Source: Doris montereyensis
Lineage: Eukaryota > Mollusca > Gastropoda > Nudibranchia > Dorididae
Assembly (NCBI GenBank): GCA_037039925.1
Contig: JAXRKP010001345.1
Span: 72,001 to 136,000, forward strand
Length of the DNA stretch: 64,000 nucleotides
Direction of reading: 5' to 3'
Part shown: in pieces, positions 48,950-60,621 of the stretch
Layout of the letters: every line of letters begins with the position of its first letter
How positions within the stretch are numbered: position 1 is the stretch's first letter
Notes under the pieces: model-generated
Databases searched by the model: none
Seen by the model: only the letters and a program-made list of their open reading frames with translations
Told to the model about the DNA's origin: nothing
Position numbers and translations under genes: made by a program

Positions 48950-51900
48950 ATTTATCTTGTATTGACTAGAGAGATTTAATACTTTTATCTTGTATTGACT
49001 AGAGAGATTTAATACTTTTATCTTGTATTGACTAGAGAGATTTAATACTTTTATCTTGTGTTGACTAGGGGATTTAATACTTTTATTTTGTATTGACTAG
49101 GGGATTTAATACTTTTATCTTGTATTGACTAGAGAGATTTAATACTTTTATCATGTGTTGACTAGACAGATTTAATACTTTTATCTTGTGTTGACTAGGG
49201 GATTTAATACTTTTGTCTTGTATTGACTAGGGGATTTAATACTTTTATCTTGTGTTGACTAGGGGATTTAATACTTTTATCTTGTATTGACTAGAGACAT
49301 TTAATACTTTTATCTTGTATTGACTAGAGAGATTTAATACTTTTATCTTGTATTGACTAGGGGATTTAATACTTTTATCTTGTGTTGACTAGGGGATTTA
49401 ATACTTTTATCTTGTGTTGACTAGGGGATTTAATACTTTTATCTTGTGTTGACTAGGGGATTTAATACTTTTTTAGTCTTGTGTTGACTAGGGGATTTAA
49501 TACTTTTATCTTGTGTTGACTAGGGGATTTAATACTTTTATCTTGTATTGTCTAGAGAGATTTAATACTTTTATCTTGTGTTGTCTAGAGAGATTTAATA
49601 CTTTTATCTTGTATTGACTAGAGAGATTTAATACTTTTATCTTGTGTTGACTACAGAGATTTAATACTTATAAAATATCTTGTATTGACTAACAGAGATT
49701 TAATAAATATCTTGTGTTGACTGTGGAGATTTAATACTTTTATCTTGTATTGACTAGGGGATTTAATACTTTTATCTTGTATTGACTAGAGAGATTTAAT
49801 ACTTTTATCTTGTATTGACTACAGAGATTTAATATTTTTATCTTGTGTTGACTAGGGGATTTAATACTTTTATCTTGTATTGACTAGAGAGATTTAATAC
49901 TTTTATCTTGTATTGACTAGAGAGATTTAATACTTTTATCTTGTATTGACTAGAGAGATTTAAAACTTTTATCTTGTATTGACTAGAGAGATTTAATACT
50001 TTTATCTTGTATTGACTAGAGAGATTTAATACTTTTATCTTGTATTGACTAGAGAGATTTAATACTTTTATTTTGTATTGACTAGGGGATTTAATACTTT
50101 TATCTTGTATTGACTAGGGGATTTAATACTTTTATCTTGTATTGACTAGAGAGATTTAATACTTTTATCTTGTATTGACTAGAGAGATTTAAAACTTTTA
50201 TCTTGTATTGACTAGAGAGATTTAATACTTTTATCTTGTGTTAACTAGAGAGATTTAATACTTTTATCTTGTATTGACTAGAGAGATTTAATACTTTTAT
50301 CTTGTATTGACTAGAGAGATTTAATACTTTTATCTTGTTTTGACTAGAGATATTTAATACTTTTATCTTGTATTGACTAGAGAGATTTAATACTTTTATC
50401 TTGTATTGACTATAGAGATTTAATACTTTTATCTTGTATTGACTAGAGAGATTTAATACTTTTATCTTGTATTGACTAGGGAGATTTAATACTTTTATCT
50501 TGTATTGACTAGAGAGATTTAATACTTTTATCTTGTGTTGACTAGAGATATTTAATACTTTTATCTTGTATTGACTAGAGAGATTTAATACTTTTATCTT
50601 GTATTGACTAGAGAGATTTAATACTTTTATCTTGTGTTGACTAGGGGATTTAATACTTTTTTCTTGTGTTGACTAGAGAGATTTAATACTTTTATCTTGT
50701 ATTGACTAGAGAGATTTAATACTTTTATCTTGTGTTGACTAGGGGATTTAATACTTATATCTTGTGTTGACTAGGGGATTTAATACTTTTATCTTGTATT
50801 GGACTAGGGGATTTAATACTTTTATCTTGTATTGACTAGAGAGATTTAATACTTTTATCTTGTATTGACTAGAGAGATTTAATACTTTTATCTTGTATTG
50901 ACTAGAGAGATTTAATACTTTTATCTTGTGTTGACTAGGGGATTTAATACTTATATCTTGTGTTGACTAGGGGATTTAATACTTTTATCTTGTATTGACT
51001 AGGGGATTTAATACTTTTATCTTGTATTGACTTGAGAGATTTAATACTTTTATCTTGTATTGACTAGGGGATTTAATACTTTTATCTTGTATTGACTAGA
51101 GAGATTTAATACTTTTATCTTGTATTCACTAGAGAGATTTAATACTTTTATCTTGTATTGACTAGGGGATTTAATACTTTTATCTTGTATTGACTAGATT
51201 TAATACTTTTATCTTGTATTGACTAGAGAGATTTACTTATCTTGTATTCACTAGAGAGATTTAATACTTTTATCTTGTATTGGGATTTAATACTTAACTT
51301 GTATTGACTAGAGATTTAATACTTTTATCTTGTATTGACTAGGGATTTAATACTTTTATCTTGTATTGACTAGGGGATTTTGATACTTTTAACTTGTATT
51401 GACTAGGAGATTTAATACTTTTATCTTGTATTGACTAGAGAGATTTAATACTTTTATCTTGTATTGACTAGAGAGATTTGATACTTAATTGACTTTTATC
51501 TTTAGGAGAGATTTAATACTTTTATCTTGTATTGACTAGAGAGTTCAATAGTTTTATCTTGTATTTAGAGAGTTCAATAGTTTTATCTTGTATTGACTAG
51601 GGGATTTAATACTTTTATCTTGTATTGACTAGGGATTTTAATACTTTTTATCTTGTATTGACTAGGGGATTTAATACTTTTATCTTGTATTGACTAGAGA
51701 TTTAATACTTTTATCTTGTATTGACTATAGAGATTTAATACTTTTATCTTGTATTGACTAGAGATTTAATACTTTTATCTTGTATTGACTATGGAGATTT
51801 AATACTTTTATCTTGTATTGACTAGAGATTTAATACTTTTATCTTGTATTGACTAGAGATTTAATACTTTATCTTGTATTGACTAGAGATTTAATACTTT

Positions 51901-54870
51901 TATCTTCTATTGACTAGAGATTTAATACTTTTATCTTGTATTGACTAGAGAGATTTAATACTTTTATCTTGTTTTGACTAGAGATATTTAATACTTTTAT
52001 CTTGTATTGACTAGGAGATTTAATACTTTTATCTTGTATTGACTAGAGAGATTTAATACTTTTATCTTGTGTTGACTAGAGATATTTAATACTTTTATCT
52101 TGTATTGACTAGAGAGATTTAATACTTTTATCTTGTATTGACTAGAGAGATTTAATACTTTTATCTTGTGTTGACTAGGGATTTAATACTTTTTTTCTTG
52201 TGTTGACTAGAGAGATTTAATACTTTTATCTTGTATTGACTAGAGAGATTTAATACTTTTATCTTGTGTTATAGATTTAATACTTATATCTTGTGTTGAC
52301 TAGGGGATTTAATACTTTTATCTTGTATTGACTAGGGATTTAATACTTTTATCTTGTATTGACTAGAGAGATTTAATACTTTTATCTTGTATTGACTAGA
52401 GATTTAATACTTTTATCTTGTATTGACTAGAGATTTACTTTTATCTTGTGTTGACTAGGATTTAATACTTATATCTTGTGTTGACTAGGGGTTAATACTT
52501 TTATCTTGTATTGACTAGGGATTTAATACTTTTATCTTGTATTGACTTGAGAGATTTAATACTTTTATCTTGTATTGACTAGGGGATTTAATACTTTTAT
52601 CTTGTATTGACTAGAGAGATTTAATACTTTTATCTTGTATTCACTAGAGAGATTTAATACTTTTATCTTGTATTGACTAGGGGATTTAATACTTTTAACT
52701 TGTATTGACTAGAGATTTAATACTTTTATCTTGTATTGACTAGGGGATTTAATACTTTTATCTTGTATTGACTAGGGGATTTAATACTTTTAACTTGTAT
52801 TGACGAGAGATTTAATAATTTTATCTTGTATTGACTAGAGAGATTTAATACTTTTATCTTGTATTGACTAGAGAGATTTAATACTTTTATCTTGTATTGA
52901 CTAGGGGATTTAATACTTTTATCTTGTATTGACTAGAGAGATTTAATACTTTTATCTTGTATTGACTAGAGAGATTTAATACTTTTATCTTGTATTGACT
53001 AGAGAGATTTAATACTTTTATCTTAGGGAGTTCAATAGTTTTATCTTGTATTGACTAGAGAGTTCAATAGTTTTATCTTGTATTGACTAGGGGATTTAAT
53101 ACTTTTATCTTGTATTGACTAGGGGATTTAATACTTTTATCTTGTATTGACTAGGGGATTTAATACTTTTATCTTGTATTGACTAGAGAGATTTAATACT
53201 TTTATCTTGTATTGACTATAGAGATTTAATACTTTTATCTTGTATTGACTAGAGAGATTTAATACTTTTATCTTGTATTGACTATGGAGATTTAATACTT
53301 TTATCTTGTATTGACTAGAGAGATTTAATACTTTTATCTTGTATTGACTAGAGAGATTTAATACTTTTATCTTGTATTGACTAGAGAGATTCAATACTTT
53401 TATCTTGTATTGACTAGGCAGATTTAATACTTTTATCTTGTATTGACTAGAGAGATTCAATACTTTTATCTTGTTTTGACTATAGAGAATTAATACTTTT
53501 ATCTTGTATTGACTAGGCAGATTTAATACTTTTATCTTATGTTGACTAGGGAGATTTAATACTTTTATCTTGTATTGACTAGGGGATTAAATACTTTTAT
53601 CTTGTATTGACTAGAGATATGTAATACTTTTTTCTTGTATTGACTAGAGAGATTTAATACTTTTATCTTGTATTGACTAGGGGATTAAATACTTTTATCT
53701 TGTGTTGACTAGAGATATTTAATACTTTTTTCTTGTATTGACTAGAGAGATTTAATACTTTTATCTTCTATTGACTAGAGAGATTTAATACTTTTATCTT
53801 GTTTTGACTAGAGAGATTTAATACTTTTATCTTGTTTTGACTAGAGAGATTTAATACTTTTATCTTGTTTTGACTAGAGAGATTTAATACTTTTATCTTG
53901 TGTTGACTAGAGAGATTTAATACTTTTATCTTGTTTTGACTAGAGAGATTTAATACTTTTATCTTGTTTTGACTAGAGAGATTTAATACTTTCATCTTGT
54001 ATTGACTAGAGAGATTTAATACTTTTATCTTGTTTTGACTAGGGGATTTAATACTTTTATCTTGTTTTGACTAGGGGATTTAATACTTTTATCTTGTATT
54101 GACTAGGGGATTTAATACTTTTATCTATATTGACTAGAGAGATTTAATACTTTTATCTTGTATTGACTAGGGGATTTAATATTTTTTATCTTGTATTGAC
54201 TAGAGAGATTTAATACTTTTATCTTGTATTGACTAGAGAGATTTAATACTTTTATCTTGTATTGACTAGAGAGATTTAATACTTTTATCTTGTATTGACT
54301 AGGGGATTTAATACTTTTATCTTGTATTGACTAGGGGATTTAATACTTTTATCTTGTATTGACTAGGGGATTTAATACTTTTATCTTAGGGAGTTCAATA
54401 GTTTTATCTTGTATTGACTAGGGGATTTAATACTTTTATCTTAGGGAGTTCAATAGTTTTATCTTGTATTGACTAGGGGATTTAATACTTTTATCTTGTA
54501 TTGACTAGGGGATTTAATACTTTTATCTTAGGGAGTTCAATAGTTTTATCTTGTATTGACTAGAGAGTTCAATTGTTTTATCTTGTATTGACTAGGGAGT
54601 TCAATGGTTTTATCTTGTATTGACTAGGGAGTTCAATAGTTTTATCTAGTATTGACTAGAGAGTTCAATAGTTTTATCTTGTATTGACTAGGGAGTTCAA
54701 TGGTTTTATCTTGTATTGACTAGGGAGTTCAATAGTTTTATCTAGTATTGACTAGAGAATTCAATAGTTTTATCTTGTATTGACTAGGGAGTTAAATAGT
54801 TTTATCTTGTATTGACTAGGGAGTTCAATAGTTTTATCGTGTATTGACTAGGGAGTTTAATGCTTTGATT
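48950..54870. repeat. About 31-bp minisatellite, 5.9 kb (right arm)
   Basis: Mirror of the array at 35265-41085, on this strand TACTTTTATCTTGTATTGAC then TAGAGAGATTTAA. Roughly 190 copies. Order of variants broadly mirrors the left arm but several indels of whole units and partial units (for example around 51200-51550) differ. The end nearest exon B is of the GAGTTCAATAGTTTTATC type. Confidence 0.95.
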
Positions 54871-54944
54871 AAACTTGCATTTGCTAGAGGGTTCAATGTT
54901 AAATCCATACACTGGAAGGTGAATGGAAACTAATATAAAGAATG

Positions 54945-55540
54945 AAAGAAAGAACATGCAAGGGTGGTAACAGTTGTAGCATTCACTACTTATGCTATGG
55001 ACATTACAAAGAACATGCAAGGATGGTAACAGTTGTAGCATTCACTACTTATGCTATGGACATTACAAAGAACATGCAAGGGTGGTAACAGTTGTAGCAT
55101 TCACTACTTATGCTATGGACATTACAAAGAACATGCAAGGGTGGTAACAGTTGTAGCATTCACTACTTATGCTATGGACATTACAAAGAACATGTAAGGG
55201 TGGTAACAGTTGTAGCATTCACTACTTATGCTATGGACATTACAAAGAACATGCAAGGGTGGTAACAGTTGTAGCATTCACTACTTATGCTATGGGCATT
55301 ACAAAGAACATGTAAGGGTGGTAACAGTTGTAGCATTCACTACTTATGCTATGGACATTACAAAGAACATGCAAGGGTGGTAACAGTTGTAGCATTCACT
55401 ACTTATGCTATGGACATTACAAAGAACATGCAAGGGTGGTAACAGTTGTAGCATTCACTACTTATGCTATGGACATTACAAAGAACATGCAAGGGTGGTA
55501 ACAGTTGTAGCATTCACTACTTATGCTATGGAAATTGCCA
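54945..55540. repeat. 59-bp minisatellite (right arm)
   Basis: About ten near-identical copies, core GTGGTAACAGTTGTAGCATT then CACTACTTATGCTATGGAC. Mirror of 34594-35190; one left copy has GAACCCAT where the mirror has GGGCATTAC, so arms differ at single bases. Confidence 0.95.
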
Positions 55541-55839
55541 CTGTCGAGTAGGTGATGTCCTATGACCTTGAACTGTATGTAATGTGCAGTTAGGTGTGAG
55601 ACAACTAGCTTAAAAAACAGTGGGGTACGATGCTAGCAGAGATTTTATTTGTCATCCTGTTCTTCAAAGCTTTTTCTTCAGTTTAGAGATTCTTTCATCC
55701 TACCTACCTTTAGAAGATGATCCATAATAAATAATGAAATTTTGATAAAATATAAAATAAATTTTGTCTATTTACCGTAACATTCGATTTCAGGTTTGAG
55801 AGCCCCCGCTCCCGCCTGTTAAATACTTCATTTTGTATT

Positions 55840-55950
55840 TCCCGCATGAAATGACCTTGAAGTTACATGTTTGGTATTCCCTCATGAAATGACCTATTTT
55901 GTATTCCTTCGTGAAATGACCTATTTTGTATTCCTTCGTGAAATGACCCA
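55840..55950. repeat. 27-bp short tandem repeat (right arm)
   Basis: Four to five copies with core TATTCCTTCGTGAAATGACC. Mirror of 34185-34305, ending about 55 bp before the exon B acceptor. Confidence 0.9.
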
Positions 55951-56005
55951 TTGTGTAGTCAATGTCAACTAGCATCCTGCGACAAATTTTGCTGCTCTTT
56001 TTCAG

Positions 56006-56157
56006 CTGCCATGCAAATGACCCAGATGAATCAGCTTAACTTGGCTGCACTGCAACAGCAACAGCAACAACAGCAGCAGCAGCAGAACCGGGCTGCATCT
56101 TCAGCAAACCCAGGGAGCCCTGGAGGAATTCTGTCACCCACTGCAGCATCACAAATT
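56006..56157 (+). CDS. PHC: Polyhomeotic-like exon B (right copy), polyQ
   Basis: Acceptor CTGCTCTTTTTCAG, donor AAATT|gtacgt. It is the same length (152 bp) and protein as the left copy: it completes an Ala codon from exon A, then AMQMTQMNQLNLAAL, about eleven Gln (CAG/CAA mixed), and PGSPGGILSPTAASQI. The frame runs on past the donor for 18 codons before a stop, so intron retention would add a short tail. The donor departs from the usual GTAAGT, and diverged copies of the exon end lie about 290 bp downstream. Confidence 0.75.
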
Positions 56158-56448
56158 GTACGTATAACTTTCAGTTCCACAAGTTTTACGTTTTTGTTAC
56201 GAAAAATATAATCATGCAATATGGCATCAAAAATTGTACGCATACACTACAGCGTTACAAATTATATGTAGATATCACTAACTGCAACATTAATTTGACA
56301 TGTCTATGTTTCAAAGTACATCCAATTTCCAACGTCAGTATATGTATATTCCATTTTTTCGATTTCTCAAACACTATATCAAACGAAACATTGCCTTCAA
56401 TGGACAATGAATATTTATTATTATTATTACAAATTGTCTTTATATATA

Positions 56449-56580
56449 TCACCCACTACATCATCACAAATTGTTTGAATGTATCACTCACATCATCACA
56501 AATTGTTTGAATGTATCACTCACATCATCACAAATTGTTTGAATGTATCACTCACTTCATCATCACAAATTGTGTGAATG
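56449..56580. repeat. Diverged copies of the exon B 3' end (right arm)
   Basis: TCACCCACTACATCATCACA then AATTGT at 56449-56474 differs from the exon B end at 56134-56159 (TCACCCACTGCAGCATCACA then AATTGT) at two of 26 bases. Three further units follow with TCACTCAC and ATCATCACAAATTGTTTG. An intermediate partial copy (GCATCAAAAATTGTACGCAT) lies at 56223-56242. The donor itself has decayed in most copies (GTTTGA). Confidence 0.85.
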
Positions 56581-56582
56581 TG

Positions 56583-57475
56583 TCAGGTGTGAAGTCTGTG
56601 TTTGTTTAACAAATGCGGTCAGCTCTGTTACAGGCGAAAAGTGTGTGTTTGTCTAACAAATGCGGTCAGCTTTGTTACAGGTGTGAAGTCTGTGTTTGTT
56701 TAACAAATGCGATCAGCACTGTTACAGGTGTGAAGTGTGTGTTTGTCTAACAAATGCGGTCAGCTCTGTTACAGGTGTGAAGTGTGTGTTTGTTTAACAA
56801 ATGCGGTCAGCTCTGTTACAGGTGTGAAGTCTGTGTTTGTTTAACAAATGCGGTCAGCTCCGTTACAGGTGTAAAGTGTGTGTTTGTTTAACAAATGCGG
56901 TCAGCTCTGTTACAGGTGTGAAGTGTGTGTTTGTCTAACAAATGCGGTCAGCTCTGTTACAGGTGTGAAGTGTGTGTTTGTTTAACAAATGCGGTCAGCT
57001 CTGTTACAGGTGTGAAGTCTGTTTGTTTAACAAATGCGGTCAGCTCTTTTACAGGTGTGAAGTGTGTGTTTGTTTAACAAATGCGGTCAGCTCTGTTACA
57101 GGTGTGAAGTCTGTGTTTGTCTAACAAATGTGGTCAGCTCTTTTACAGGTGTGAAGTCTGTGTTTGTTTAACAAATGCGGTCAGCTCTTTTACAGGTGTG
57201 AAGTCTGTGTTTGTTTAACCAATTGCGGTCAGCTCTGTTACAGGTGTGAAGTCTGTGTTTGTTTAACCAATGCGGTCAACTCTGCTACAGGTGTGAAGTC
57301 TGTGTTTGTTTAACCAATGCTGTCAGCTTTGTTACAGGTGTAAAATGTGTGTTTGTTTAACCAATGCGGTCAACTCTGCTACAGGTGTGAAGTCTGTGTT
57401 TGTTTAACCAATGCAGTCAGCTTTGCTACTGGCGTGAAATCCAATGCGGTCAGCTCTTCTACGGGTGTGAATTGC
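56583..57475. repeat. 47-bp minisatellite (right arm)
   Basis: About 19 copies, core TGCGGTCAGCTCTGTTACAG then GTGTGAAG. Mirror of 32660-33558. Units end in CTGTTACAG|GT, which looks like a 3' splice site followed by GT, but no exon follows. Confidence 0.94.
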
Positions 57476-57792
57476 ACAGGTGATGCCTTACTATAAACGA
57501 CTCACACACTCCGTTGGACGAAGACTGACACTGTTTTGTCCTGTTCTTTTTTTTTAGAACTCTATGATGTAGATGCATTATGGGTTTCTCACGTAATGCA
57601 CTCTGCTAAGACCCCTAAACTTTACAGTTTATGTCATCAGTGAAGATCCGAAAAGTCTAGACCGACAAGACTACACATTCTTGGGAAGAAATAGAATTAG
57701 ATCAATGACTTGACAGCATTGGTATATGGTATGTGACTACAAACACCATCTGCTATATCCCAAGGTGATTTCAACTCTTCTATTGTCACCAG

Positions 57793-58030
57793 CCTACCCA
57801 CATGCCCATGGCAAATGGCACCAACCTCATTCCCTGTTCCATGCAGGGCTTGGTGACCCAGTCTCAGGTTGCCAGTGGCAACAAGGCTCAGACCAACGGC
57901 AACAAAGCTCAGAACATTGTACACAGTCAAGCTCAAGCCAACGCCACTGCAATTGCATCCATGGTTGCCAAGCAACAAGTGCTTCCTGCCCAGCAAACTG
58001 CCAGCACTCCCATGGTACTCAGTAATATAG
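57793..58030 (+). CDS. PHC: Polyhomeotic-like exon C (right copy)
   Basis: Acceptor TCTATTGTCACCAG, donor TATAG|gtgagt. Phase 0 in, phase 1 out. Protein: PTHMPMANGTNLIPCSMQGL, VTQSQVASGNKAQTNGNKAQ, then an Ala/Gln-rich part (AKQQVLPAQQTAST) and MVLSNIG. Same as the left copy. It is followed at a 72-bp distance by a second copy of its last 25 bases and a weakened donor. Read-through of the real donor gives GE and a stop. Confidence 0.75.
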
Positions 58031-58149
58031 GTGAGTAAAAGGACACTGTTGTGAAGTCATGTGACTAGATAGTCTATACTCCCATGGTACTCAGTAATAT
58101 AGGTGATTAGAATGACACAGTTCTGTAGTCAATGTCTGTCATTTGACAA
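58006..58149. repeat. 72-bp duplication of the exon C 3' end and donor (right arm)
   Basis: Units at 58006-58077 and 58078-58149. The first 28 bases are identical (ACTCCCATGGTACTCAGTAA, TATAGGTG); the donor changes from GTGAGT to GTGATT. The intronic parts are also related (GGACACTGTTGTGAAGTCA and GACACAGTTCTGTAGTCA). This shows a direct duplication across the exon-intron border rather than chance similarity. Confidence 0.93.
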
Positions 58150-58485
58150 AGCTGTCTATACTCCCTGTTCTGTAAGCACATAATTGTAATATAGTGGAAC
58201 CTTTCAAATGGGGAAACCTGACCAATCAAGAAGAATTCCAGGGAAACGGAATTGTTTCTATATATTTTACCTCTCTAAACGAGAAAGGACCCCTGCTAAT
58301 CGGTACAATTTTTGCGAGCTTGCATTGATTATGATCACCATTTCCCCCATATTTACTTATTCCAACTCTCACTTTTGAACCCAATATGGCTTCAGTGTTA
58401 GCAAAACATCAATTATTACACGTACATTAATGCTACTTGTGTTATATATTGCATAATGTGTACACAATGCCGTAAGGGTATGTGT

Positions 58486-59166
<681 letters not shown>

Positions 59167-59189
59167 ATAAACAATCAAAATTTGTGGAC

Positions 59190-60482
59190 TCTTTTCTTAC
59201 CCAGTACCATTAGTTATTACCCACTACCATTAATTATTACCCAGTACCATTAGTTATTACACAGTACCATTAGTTATTATACAGTACCATTAGTTATTAT
59301 ACAGTACCATTAGTTATTACACAGTACCATTAGTTATTACACAGTATCATTAGTTATTACACAGTACCATTAGTTATTACCCAGTACCATTAGTTATTAC
59401 CCAGTACCATTATTTATTATACAGTACCATTAGTTATCACACAGTATCATTAGTTATTATACAGTACCGTTAGTTATTATACAGTACCATTAGTTATTAT
59501 ACAGTGCTATTAGTTATTATACAGTACCATTAGTTATTATACAGTACCATTAATTATTATACAGTACCATTAGTTATTATACAGTACCATTAGTTATTAC
59601 ACAGTACCATTAGTTATTATACAGTACCATTAGTTATTACCCAGTACCATTAGTTCTTATACAATACCATTAGTTCTTATACAGTACCATTAGTTATTAC
59701 CCAGTACCATTAGTTCTTATACAGTACCATTAGTTCGTATGCAGTACCATTAGTTCTTATGCAGTACCATTAGTTTTTATACAGTATCATTAGTTCTTAT
59801 GCAGTACCATTAGTTCTTATGCAGTACCATTAGTTCTTATGCAGTACCATTAGTTCTTATGCAGTACCATTAGTTCTTATGCAGTACCATTAGTTCTTAT
59901 GCAGTACCATTAGTTCTTATACAGTACCATTAGTTATTATGCAGTACCATTAGTTCTTATACAGTACCATTAGTTCTTATGCAGTACCATTAGTTCTTAT
60001 GCAGTACCATTAGTTCTTATGCAGTACCATTAGTTCTTATGCAGTACCATTAGTTCTTATACAATACCATTAGTTCTTATGCAGTACCATTAGTTCTTGT
60101 GCAGTACCATTAGTTCTTGTGCAGTACCATTAGTTCTTGTGCAGTACCATTAGTTCTTATACAGTACCATTAGTTCTTATGCAGTTATGCAGTACCATTA
60201 ATTCTCATACAGTACCATTAGTTCTTATGCAGTACCATTATTTCTTATACAGTACCATTAGTTCTTATGCAGTACCATTAGTTCTTATACAGTACCATTA
60301 GTTCTTACCCAGTACCATTAGTTCTTATACAGTACCATTAGTTCTTATACAGTACCATTAGTTATTACCCAGTACCATTAGTTCTTATACAATACCATTA
60401 GTTCTTATACAGTACCAGTAGTTCTTATACAGTACCATTAGTTCTTACACAGTACCATTAGTTTTTACCCAGTACCATTAGT
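59190..60482. repeat. 20-bp minisatellite (right arm)
   Basis: About 64 copies of ACAGTACCATTAGTTATTAT and the GCAGTACCATTAGTTCTTAT form. Mirror of 29735-30980, two or three units longer (for example the GTGCTATTAG unit at 59503). Confidence 0.95.
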
Positions 60483-60551
60483 TAGAGAAACGACCTAAAC
60501 TACACCTGTGTTCTCACCTGTGTGTTTTTTGTCAATGCTTTCCATTGTCAG

Positions 60552-60607
60552 GTGTCTTTCCAAGTCAGGCCAATGGCAATCCGCTGACCACCAGCTTTGT
60601 GCCCCAG
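60552..60607 (+). CDS. PHC: Polyhomeotic-like exon D (right copy)
   Basis: Acceptor TTTCCATTGTCAG, donor CCCCAG|gtacct; 56 bp, phase 1 in and 0 out, GVFPSQANGNPLTTSFVPQ. Identical to the left copy. It is the last exon of the right copy inside the window; the 27-bp array starts within about 20 bp of the donor. Confidence 0.68.
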
Positions 60608-60621
60608 GTACCTGTCCCAGT

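Noticed and set aside
56583..57475. Series of 3' splice sites in the 47-bp array (CTGTTACAG|GT)
   Set aside because: No exon-like sequence follows any copy and the real acceptor of exon C lies 320 bp beyond in unique sequence.
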